Part shown: piece after piece, positions 1-10,584 of the stretch
How the letters are laid out: the number at the start of each line of letters is the position of its first letter
How positions within the stretch are numbered: the stretch's first letter is position 1
NCBI GenBank assembly: GCA_013076295.1
Contig: RQOL01000828.1
Location: forward strand, 2,666,001-2,730,000
DNA length: 64,000 nucleotides
Direction: 5' to 3'
DNA from: Sanderia malayensis
Taxonomy: Eukaryota; Cnidaria; Scyphozoa; Semaeostomeae; Pelagiidae
The notes under the pieces: generated by a model
The model's database searches: none
Seen by the model: the letters and a program-made list of their open reading frames with translations, nothing else
What the model was told of the DNA's origin: nothing
Program-made: the position numbers and the translations under genes

Positions 1-40
1 TCATTCACACATTTGCTACAGTTTCAAGTTAGCGATCTAA

Positions 41-1714
41 ATGTACAACATGGCTGCTATCAAGTTCATTCTTCTTAGTTTTTGTGCCTTCTGGTTGACA
101 GAATCTCTGCAAGGTTTGGCATAAGTTCACTTTATATTTATCACTTTACTTATATACTTACTTCAAAATTATAACAACGTAATACAACATGACAATCAAC
201 AAGCTACTTTTATGCAACCCATGATTGTCTTTGTAAAACCATGCATGATGTCCTAAGCAATAAACTCGTGTACGAAATAATAGAAAATATTTAATTTTAT
301 TTTGTCAGCTTGTAGCGACTTGAATCCAAGCTGCGATTATTGGGCAGCACAGGGATTTTGCAAAGGAACATATGAATCATTCATGAAAACAAATTGCAAG
401 AAATCTTGCAACCTCTGCTCTAGTAAGCTTACAATTTTGTCTTGGTTTATTCAGGCTTTAATCTGACACTATTATTAGTAGAAACTTTATGTTCAAATTT
501 CATAAAATAGTTACACTATCATTGCCTACACTCAAAAAACTCAAAAATGGAGTGAAAGTTTAAGTATCGAATTTGATTTTCTTTTTAGGTCCACCAGTTT
601 CCGGTAGATGAACCTTTCAATTTTATTCCAGAAGCTTGAATTCTTACTATAAATGATAATTTTAGAACGTGCTAAACGCAATTTTGATAAGAGTCATAAC
701 CCTTCATACTTTTTAAACATTTTATTGCACAATGCCTCGAATTATATTAATTTTATTAAATAACGTCAGGAGACTGTGGCAAGCCTGAAGTTCAACAAAG
801 CAGAGTGATATCTGGCATAGATGCAGCTAAGGGTTCATGGCCATGGCAGATACTTATGTTATTCAATGGGAGAAAAATGTGTGGTGGATCTATTGTTGCT
901 CCAAACTGGATTGTTACCGCTGCACACTGTGTATCTGGATATGAACGTTATGCTAGTTACTTCAGAGTCAGGTAGGGAGAATATGGTGAATACAACAAGT
1001 ACTTCTTGAAGTCTAATATTGTAAAGATTGAATTATTGAATTATTCCATTTTCACAGAGTTGGGGAACATATAACTTCAACAACATCCGATGGACAGCAT
1101 CAAGATATTCAAGTCGAGAAAATTATCAGTCATCCATCATATGCTTCAAGAGTGCTCAACAATGACATTGCTCTCATGAAATTGAAAACTCCAATTCAAT
1201 TTGGCAAATATGTCAAACCAGTCTGTCTTCCAGACCAAGGACAAAATGTCCCAGTTGGCACACAATGCTACATAACTGGTACGATTTTGTCTCATTTGGT
1301 ATCATTGGCATCGCTGGAAGTTTTAAAATGGGGTACTCTAAAATGTAAAAATTTCTTATTTTGTCAGGTTGGGGAAAGATTAAACACCCAGGAAGTATGC
1401 ATCACACTTTGCAACAAGGAAAGATGCCAGTTGTATCAAAACAAACATGCACAAATATGAACACAAGAAACCTTGGCATTCGAATAACAGACCAGATGGT
1501 ATGTGCTGGTCACGGTGGAACAACTCGTGTTAGTGGCTGTCATGGAGACAGTGGTGGTCCATTTGTCTGCCAGACTGGCGCTGATGGCAGATGGGTATTG
1601 CATGGTGCAGTAAGTTGGGGAAGTGGCAGATGTGATGCAACACAAGGCTACAGTGTTTTTGCAAGAGTTGCTGTGTTCAAGAATTGGCTTGACCAAACCA
1701 TGGCAAATAACTAA
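41..1714 (+). CDS. Secreted ShK-domain chymotrypsin-like serine protease
   Basis: Six exons join in phase: 41-113, 309-422, 589-603, 770-971, 1058-1278 and 1368-1714 (972 nt, 323 aa). The protein has a signal peptide, one ShK module with six cysteines encoded by a single exon, a five-codon micro-exon linker, then an S1 peptidase. The activation site is R-VISG. The catalytic triad is visible: His in TAAHC, Asp in NNDIAL, Ser in GDSGGP. The residue at chymotrypsin position 189 is Ser (SGCHGDSGGP), so the pocket is chymotrypsin-like rather than trypsin-like. ShK modules are common in cnidarian secreted proteases and can bind potassium channels in toxins; here the module probably acts as an accessory domain. 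The three protease exons (202, 221, 347 nt) have exactly the same lengths as those of the next gene. Only about 40 bases of upstream sequence lie in the window. Confidence 0.88.
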
Positions 1715-2471
1715 AAACATTGAATTTAAGTTTGACGCATCAAAAGTTACTTAATGTCATAATTAAATGTCTACTTTATGTCATATATAATTAAATAATA
1801 TTAATGTTTGATATGAATCATGCTTCAGAGTTATAAACTTGTGAATTTTTAATTCAGAAGTCTATAATCGTTCACGCTTCGCGGACACATCTTTCGAAAA
1901 CCAGTTTATTTTCAAATTATTGTAGGATGCAAGCCTTCAGTTTTTGAAACATGAACATCAAAAATCACATATGTTAAGGAAGGAACAAGCCAATAACAAC
2001 CAGATATTGATTAATTAATTCCCTACTAGTTCGAAAAGAACACTTATCAACGAACGTTTTTCATAAAGACATAAAGTTCAAGTTATTTGCAATGGCATCG
2101 TGCATTTATCTCGAGTTTGTGTGGACAATGCAATTGTGATTGCTTGCTGTTATTGTGAAATAAGATCAATGCTTGCCATGATGTAGCCCTTGAATTAGTC
2201 CGCATGGTTAATATCCTGTATTTATCTCTATACTCAAAAGAGCCAAAAAAATTGAGAATGCTCTTGTGATTGGGAAAATTAGCAGAGATTGTGTGTAAAG
2301 TGTAAGATTAAAGCACGTTGTTTTGTAATGCTATGACAATAATATTTATCCAGTGTAGGCATCACTTGCAAAAGTCAGGTAACTGGATGCATAAAGCTGA
2401 CTATTGGGCATTCAGTGTTTTACTTAGCCTTTCAACACTTCCAATAACAGAGCAATCGTAGAAGCACAAAA
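1715..2471. other. Intergenic spacer between the two protease genes
   Basis: AT-rich. It must contain the end of the first transcript and the promoter of the astacin gene. I see no coding exon and no clear repeat. Confidence 0.6.
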
Positions 2472-5400
2472 ATGGCTTGGCACAAGTTACTTATCTTGAG
2501 CGCAATCGGTCTTTGCATTTTTGCAACAGATCCAATGGAAGGTAAAAGATGATTTTGCAATTGTCAATTTCAAAAAAGTAGCGTCAAGTTACATTAGAAT
2601 ATTTTAAACACTGTATAAAGTTGACTTATGCAATGATAATAGAACGGTGTCCACGGTAAAAGAAACGAACTACTTGTTGACAACCCTCTTATTTTCCTTA
2701 TTTGCTTTTGCAGATCCCAACCTATTTGAGGGAGACATGATTTTGACAGAGGACCAGAAAAGGGACTATCTTTCAGGACAAGCAAATTATCAGATACCTT
2801 TGGCTGCCAAGAAAACGGATCTTTGGCCAAAGGTCATACCCTATGACATCCATTCTAGTTTATGTAAGTGGCATTAGTTTATCACTTGAATGTCCTATTG
2901 GAAGAAGATTTAAAAGTCCTAAATGCAATGTTTTTCCTTTAAAAGCTTCTGAAGCAAAAGCAGTGAATGCCATCAAGGAGGCTATTGCCGATTATGAAAG
3001 ACTAACATGTCTTCGATTTATTAAGCAAACAACTGAACAAGGACATATCAGCTTCTACCAAGGTCGCGGGTACGATTTACAAATATCTTCACTGTGTCCA
3101 TAGACATTACTCTACTTTCCAAACTGCTTTTTTGTTGATATATATATACTCATGTTTGTCTTTCAATGAATATTCAGCTTAATCCATTATGAATATAATG
3201 CATGGTATTCTAGGTGTTCATCTCGAGTAGGATACAGCGGTGGCATGAATAGCATTTCCTTATCCAGTGGATGTTGGAGTAAGGGAACTGTAATGCATGA
3301 AATTGCCCACAGTCTCGGCTTCTATCACGAACAAAGCAGGCCTGATAGAGACGAGCATGTAACAATCCTCTGGGATAATATTTACAGTAGTAAGTCTTCT
3401 TTTCTCCTGTTGTCTATTTTATTTGGCTTAAGCAATTGGTTCTCTTTATTGAACTTCAGATTTAACATCTAGGTATGAGACACAACTTCAAAAAGCAAAA
3501 AACATCAAATGTCGACAGCATGAATGTTCCATATGACTACGCAAGTGTCATGCATTACAGCAAGTTTGCATTCAGCAAACGCAGGGGCAAGATTACAATT
3601 CAAACCAAAGATCCATCAAAGCAAGATGTGATTGGCAGTCGATCAGGATTCAGTCATTATGACATCGTACAGATGAATCTGCTATATAAATGCCCTGGTG
3701 TGTTTACTTCTGACATCTTCTTTAAATAACAACTCCCTAGTCTTCTTCAATGCAATATTTGTCCTTTTGCTGCATCAAAAACGGATTATGACGTCTGCGT
3801 GGGTTCTTACCCTACAAAAGCAAACAAACTTCTGTCTCTCACTCATTGGTATATATTTTTGTATTACATGTCTTCACGAAGTATATGTAGTATATGTCTC
3901 TCGCTTGCTGCTATGTATTGTTGTATTATAGTTCTGACGAAGTATGCGTCCTTTACTTCCAGGCACAGTTACAATCGCTCCAACGAATGCTCCAGGAACA
4001 GGTCCAACAATGCCTCCAACTGCTGCTCCAAACACTCCTGCAGGTAGGTATCATTCATGCTTCGTCTATGTTCTCCTTGCAATTTATAATGTAACAATAG
4101 CTATACATCTGCCTTTAATGTTAATTTCTCAAGTACAATGTGCATTTCGCAAAGAAATCCAGCAACAGCCAATCTTATGTTTTATGACGTTGCCATCATT
4201 TTCACAGGTTGTAGAGATCTGAATAAAAACTGTGACTATTGGAGGAACAAAGGTTACTGTACAAACTCAGGTTTCAAGAACTACATGAAGAAAAATTGCA
4301 AGCTAACTTGCAACTTTTGCTCAGGTGAGACTCTGTTTATGTTATTCACAACGCTTTATGGATAAGAAGTTCAACATTAAGCAATTGCTAATGTTAATAG
4401 GAAGTGCGTCAACAAGCCAGCCAGTAACAACAAACGCCCCACCGACAAATGCTCCAGCAACAACGAAACCCCCAACGACAGACGGAGTCCCTTGCAAAGA
4501 CTTCAAAGATTCTTGTGTTTACTGGAAAAGTAGGGGGTACTGTACTCGTTCCAGCTATAAGAACTTCATGAAAAAGTATTGTCCACTCTCCTGTGGCTAT
4601 TGCCAAGGTAATAATATTAAGGTATTCAGCTTGCCATCATCTTTTTATAATGCTTGCTGCAATATTTAAGCACACTTTCCATTCTTCAAAAAAGGTGCAT
4701 CTACAAGCATTCCATTGACAACCAAGGCCCCTGTTACGCCGAATGTCAATTGTAAAGACAGTTATGTAGACTGTCCAAGGTGGAAGACCAGCGGCTATTG
4801 TACCAGTCCAAGTTTTAAAGACTACATGAAGAAAAATTGCAAATTCTCCTGTGGTTATTGTCAAGGTAACGTAGCAAGTGTACATATGCTTTTTTAATCT
4901 TTCCACAATGACAGCCTTATTAAGTATGTTGATTTATAAGGGCTCCGAATTTCTTATTGTAGGTTCAACAAGCCCCCCAGTGACAGGTCCCCCAGTGACA
5001 GGTCCCCCAGTGACAGGTAACGACTTTGGTTTATAAAATATTGTAAAAGTGAAATCAAGCCATAATAATCTAAGCCTCGTTATGAATAACGTTTTCAGGA
5101 AGCTGTGGTAAGCCAGAAGTTCAACAGAGCAGGGTGATATCTGGCATAGATGCAGCTAAGGGTTCATGGCCATGGCAGATACTTATGTTATACAATGAAA
5201 GAACCAGTTGTGGAGGGTCTATTGTTGCTCCAAACTGGATTGTAACTGCAGCACACTGTGTATCTGGAAGAGAAGGGCAGGCCAGTTCCTTCAAAATCAG
5301 GTAGGGACAGTAAGACACAGCTAACAATTGTCTGGCCAAGCTATGAAATCGATGTTTGAAAAGTGGCTCTGTTTTTCAGAGTTGGAGAGCATATAACTTC

Positions 5401-6038
5401 AACAATATCTGATGGACAGCATCAAGATATTCAAGTTGAGAAAATTATCAGCCATCCATCATATTCTCGAAGCACAATTAACAATGATATTGCTCTGATA
5501 AAATTGAAAACCCCAATTCGATTTGGCAAATATGTGAAACCAGTCTGTCTTCCGAATCAGGGACAACATGTCCCAGTTGGCACAGAATGCTATATAACTG
5601 GTACCCTTTCATTTTGTTCTGTTTAATTAGTATCGCTGGAAGTTTTAAAATGGCGTGCTCTAAAATGTAAAAATGTTTCTTATTTTGTCAGGTTGGGGAA
5701 AGATTAAACACACAGAAAGTATGCATCACACTTTGCAACAAGGAAAGATGCCAGTTGTATCAAAACAAACATGTAAAAATCTGAACACAAAAAATCTTCG
5801 CATTCCAATAACAGACCAGATGGTATGTGCTGGTCACGGTGGGACAACTCGTGTTAGTGGCTGTCATGGAGACAGTGGTGGTCCATTTGTCTGTCAGACT
5901 AGTGCTAATGGTAGATGGGTATTACATGGTGCAGTGAGTTGGGGAAGTGGCAGATGTGATGCGAGTCAAGGGTACACTGTCTTTGCAAGAGTTGCTTCAT
6001 TCAAGAATTGGCTCGACCAAACTATGAAAAGCAACTGA
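2472..6038 (+). CDS. Fused astacin / triple-ShK / chymotrypsin-like protease
   Basis: Thirteen exons join in phase to 2145 nt (714 aa): 2472-2541, 2714-2863, 2946-3069, 3214-3389, 3473-3697, 3963-4043, 4208-4324, 4401-4607, 4695-4865, 4963-5016, 5099-5300, 5380-5600, 5692-6038. Order of parts: signal peptide; propeptide with the FEGDM aspartate-switch motif (about residue 28); astacin M12A domain with zinc motif HEIAHSLGFYHE (143-154) and Met-turn SVMHY (198-202); a Thr/Pro linker; three ShK modules, one per exon; a short repetitive linker; and a full S1 protease with activation site at about R470-V471, an intact His/Asp/Ser triad and Ser at position 189. No signal peptide or promoter-like gap precedes the S1 exons and all module boundaries are phase 1, so one gene fits better than two. 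A predicted secreted protein with two different proteolytic centres is unusual. Transcript data would settle whether alternative 3' ends split it. Confidence 0.85.
4974..5016 (+). repeat. 15-nt coding tandem repeat in protease linker
   Basis: Nearly three perfect 15-nt copies encode a Pro-Pro-Val-Thr-Gly repeat between the third ShK module and the serine protease domain. The array ends at the splice donor. It probably forms a flexible, possibly glycosylated spacer. Confidence 0.85.
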
Positions 6039-7414
6039 TGATGTTTTGCACTTGTTTAACATTCAATGCTTGCTCAATAGAATATAAAGTCAACGTATTT
6101 GAGATGCTTATTGTCTTTCTAAAGTTTTCCCTACCTATAACCCACTAGCTAAGCTAGCACAATCGCTTCGCACGCTCGCTTATACTATTAAAAGGAGAGC
6201 TTTGAAAAGAAAATCGTCGTCAGTCTTCAATCGAGTAAATACAAGGTATTTGGGGAATTAACCAGATGATGAAGTTAATTTCACAGCAACACGACAAAGG
6301 GGGCGTGATGGTTGGGGCGAGTGGGTCATAAACATTTCATTTTCAAAAAGTCCAAGGATATTCGGAAATTTTAGTGCTTCACTAGAAAAAGTATAGTTCT
6401 CCATAAAATTCACGCAAAGACCTCTGTGAGGTTGCTGACGTGGATTTGGCCAGAGCGTACGAGAACGAAAGTTTGCATTTCATATTGCTGAGAGCAAAAT
6501 TGGTGTAATGAAAATAAGTAGTTTTATGTACTTACACTTGTCTTCTTTAAACAATGGACCAAAGTCTTTACCTTTGAAAGAATATTTATCGTTTCTTTCG
6601 AGTAACCAGATGAAATGTTCTTTTATAAATCAGATATATTTAACTTGATTAGTTCTGCTCTCATTGAGCTAGCTGACTGTCTTAGAATGTGCTCTGCTGT
6701 TGATCAAGTCATTGTCTGAAAAGATAAGATAGATTTGAAAACATTGCAGAATTAATCAATAAAGACATAGATGGAGGATATCAGATGGTCCAAGCCATGC
6801 ACTTAGGTGTAAAACTAAACTATTCGCATAGTAGAATGCATATATGAGCGATTTCTATGTAATATAATATACATAAAGTATTGTGACACCAACCAAATTT
6901 AGGCCAGAAACATTTCAATCTTTGAATTTTTCTCCACACGCCCATTTTCCTTTCCTTCGACAAATCCATGACAAGTGGACAGAGTAGTATTTTGCATTCG
7001 GCAAGTATTAAAGAAGACTTTGATAAGTTTCCTTGTATAATGTAATTTAAAGTATTAATTAATCTTAAGCGAAATTAGAAATCGAGATAGCGTGTGCGTG
7101 CTGTCATAAACAGAATATAAACTTTGAATAAAAGATTCTGCTTTGACTTACAATCTATCATGAGAGTTGCAAGTTTGAAATATGCGAAGAACTATAATAT
7201 TTCTACGAAAGTGATTGTCTTTCTAAAGAATGGTCTATTGTCTAATCTCAATTTTCCACAAGCATTTTTGAATGAAATATTATCTTTAAAACAATTTATC
7301 CAATAGCAGTTTCGACTTCGTACCACGTGCTGTCAATACCAAGCTCTTACTGGTTAACAATATTTTGAGGCTGGAAGGCATGTTCAGTGCATTTACATAT
7401 AGGTTTATCACTGT
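6039..7414. other. Intergenic spacer between protease and receptor genes
   Basis: AT-rich, between convergent genes. Open frames here are short and show no recognisable domain. I see no RNA gene. Confidence 0.55.
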
Positions 7415-9689
7415 CTATTGTCTTTTGGTGCAAAAATTTGGAATAATTTCGAAAAACATCATTTGCAAAATGAATGGAACAACAGCAATCTCCAAAATAG
7501 ATATAAATAGTGCCAATCGTTGCATAGCATTGCATACGCGTCGACATGTTTTGATGTACTTTATTTCTTCGTTGTTTGCATCAGAATTTTCTTGATTTTC
7601 AACGCTTTTGTGAACTCTGCCATGTGAGTCATCCACTTGTGTTTGATCTTCTGTAGATTCCTGTCCAGTTTCTTTGGTAAATGCATTCTCATTGTCAGCA
7701 TTCAAATGTTCCACACGATCACGACGTTTGCAGATCACAGCTCTCTTCTTCCCAAAAATCCTTCTTGCAATAGACCCAGTGTTTTCATTGGCAGAGGCTT
7801 CTCTTGCAAAGTATGCATCAACACATGATATAATGATCTGTACGGTTGTAAAAGCAAGGAGACTCGAAGCGTAAACAGTGAGAATTGGCACATAATCCGA
7901 GGTCCTGGGAAAGATGCTCATCAACGCGTCAAGATAGACGATTTGAGCGAGAAAACACGTCACAAGCAAGGATATTTTCTCTCCACTTTCTCTCGGTAAA
8001 ATAATAGCAGCAACTGTTATACCAAAAATAAGGACCATTGGTAACACAATATTCACATACACGAACTGAGGCTTTCGTTGCAAGGTCAATGTCCTCTCAA
8101 CCATTGACGATTTCCAGTTGTTGGGATTTGAGAACGGATTTGTATCCAGGACCACTGGCTCCATAACACTGACTTTCCACAGGGGTGGTTGCTCTTTGAG
8201 GAACTTCTTTTTGCCAGTTCCAGGCTCCAAAATAGCCTCACTTACATTGTGATCAGGGAGTATCAGAGTGATGGTGCAATTATGCGTGTCCAGCGGAAAC
8301 AGGCAAGATTGCATGCAACATGAAATTTGCAGTACCTCTGAAAAAACCACTTTGACAGTTCCATCATGATACAGTAAGGCAACACTTAGATTTTTTACCA
8401 TGAAAAATATTGGGCTTGTTGCTGAAATAGGAGACATAATTGCAACGAATAAATGAAGATAGAAAGGATGATTGTTTACATAGTTCGTACAATGATTAAC
8501 AATATGTACTAAACTGCAATGGTTCAAATATGATGCATACCTTTCTGAAACTATTAATCCTGGTTGCCAAATCTGCTCTGGAGGCAAGGACAAATAATTT
8601 TTGCCATACTTTTTATGGTCCCATTTTAGAAATGGATTATTCCAGAGCTAAAAAGGAAACCGATAATCAGATTAATATTTTCATAAGAAACATTAAGTCT
8701 ATTCGATCATGTATCGTTGTTACACGCAGTATAGATCTAGTGATATTTGCTGCAATGAATGATGTATATCAAAGCTACCAATGTAAAGAGAACTTTCACA
8801 TCGAGTGTCTCTTCGTTCAAATTCTACAAAAAATGAAAATTGTTGTGTCAACAAAACTTACAACTCCAATAGATTAGCAGTTCTGAATATTCATGCATTG
8901 ATAGTCATCATTTTAGCTGTCAGACAAGACAATTTTTATCCATGTGGGGCGAGTTGGTACAAACCATAAACCCCCCCCCCCCAGAAATTTTGAGCACTTA
9001 TTTAGCGACGTTGAAAAGGTAGACAGCTGAGCTGACTGACAGCTTGTAGTTTGCGGTTCTAAATATTAAATATTCATATTAAATAATCAAATATTCATTA
9101 AACTTACGACTCCAATAACTTTGATTATCGACATGTGTTCTTTGATTTTGAGTGGAGCATTTTTCCGCGAAAGTTCAAGAGGTATATGACCTAATGCAAA
9201 TTTTCTATTCGTAAGAATCTCTTGATATAGATCTTCATACATCGTTTTGTTGTCAGATAGAGCAACACACACTGCTAACGAAATGCTGAATATACCTAAA
9301 AATTGGTTAATAATTAGAATTTATGCCTGTTAAACAAGGTAAAACCTTGACCCCACATAAATAGTGCTTGTTGTAATCGCTTTAAATGTCCCAGATTCAG
9401 ATCTTGGGACGTTGCAAAATGTTTTGAAAGTTCTGCCAACTTGTTGTGCACTTCTAAAGCAAGTTTACTGGAGGTTCTTTCTGAAAGAGCATCGCTCCAT
9501 TAGTATTGCTCGACCTACAGAAAAGAGCTTGGATTCTCTTCTACCTATAGAGCTTGCAAAGTTTAAAGAGAGCATTCTCGTGTTCAAGAAATTTACTGTT
9601 TAAGCAATCGTATGTTTGTGTATGCTTGCAAATGCAGGAGACAAAGTTGCATACTCACACATGAACGCCTTCGGTATCATGTTCGGCAT
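7415..9689 (-). CDS. Nicotinic-type Cys-loop receptor subunit A, possibly frame-disrupted
   Basis: Exons on the minus strand: 9659-9689 (start), 9108-9295, 8779-8823 (45 nt), 8541-8648 and a large last exon from about 8414 or 8421 down to 7415. The last exon encodes the Cys-loop (Cys-13 residues-Cys ending FPLDTHNC), transmembrane helices M1-M3, a long hydrophilic M3-M4 loop and M4. The pore helix has Glu at -1' (GEK), suggesting cation selectivity, Leu at 9' and an unusual Asp at 16'. No vicinal Cys pair is present in loop C, so it is a non-alpha type subunit. The fourth exon is 108 nt whereas the paralogue has 107; read in phase from the 45-nt exon it hits a stop at its fourth codon, and its junction to the last exon also needs a weak second AG. 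Either the gene is decaying, the sequence has an indel error, or splicing differs from my model. Confidence 0.65.
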
Positions 9690-10584
9690 GTTGCTTGTCT
9701 GACTGACTCCAGCTGACACCCCCAATCTAGTCTAGAGTAAAGAACCAAATTGTTGGATGTGTTTCTATTCAAGCTTAACAAACCACCTGCAAGAGAAAAA
9801 ACTTAGATTATAGTTATACAATAAGGCAGAGTGGAATTTAAACATACTGTAATGTAAATAACGAAGTTATTGCTTGCAGAGTATAGCAACACAACACTTA
9901 ACATCCCACGGAGATTATGAAGATAACGAGAGAAGAAGCAAGCTTTTTCTTTAATATTAATAATTCAAAAAGGTGAATTTATAATCAGCCATAATATTTA
10001 AGATTAATTTAGGATATTATGAGGATAGCACAAGGCTGTTTGATTGGTCAATTAGCCGATTGAGCAAAATGTCCATCTGTCCATAATTACTGTGGACTTA
10101 TTCAATATTTAATATTTGAAATAAAAATGCAGAGAAATGCAGCGTCGATGGTTGCTTGTTTGGTTTTGAATTTACACTGAAGCTTGTACACCGTTAATCT
10201 TGATTTAGTGACCAAAAATGAATGCTTCTGAGTCAAACCTATTGAACTAAAAGTGTCTTCTAAGTAGAAAACAACAAAGAAACGTTTTTCAGGTGCTATC
10301 ATCTTTCTGACTAGCAGGATATTATTCACAATAACGATATGATAAATATGCAACAATATTATAAATTTGCAGGGATATGCTTTTTCAATGCAGATCTCTG
10401 CTGATTTTGTCTAATGGTATTTGCTATCGTTAAACTGCATACATGGCTAAGAATAAGAATAAATAGTCTTTGGAAATGATATTAAGTACATGTGACATTA
10501 ACATATCAACTAGACCTGATAGTGTGTGTTAATAAGTTGTGTGCCTGGTCTCGTATTCATATCTGTGTGCAGTTGAATTGAAAA
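9690..10584. other. Spacer between the two receptor genes
   Basis: Lies upstream of receptor A and downstream of receptor B. No supported coding exon. It should hold the receptor A promoter, but I see no distinctive element. Confidence 0.5.

Noticed and set aside
8858..8930. Second exon-like donor resembling the one at 9107 in receptor A
   Set aside because: Looks like a partial duplicate of the exon-2 donor region but has in-frame stops.
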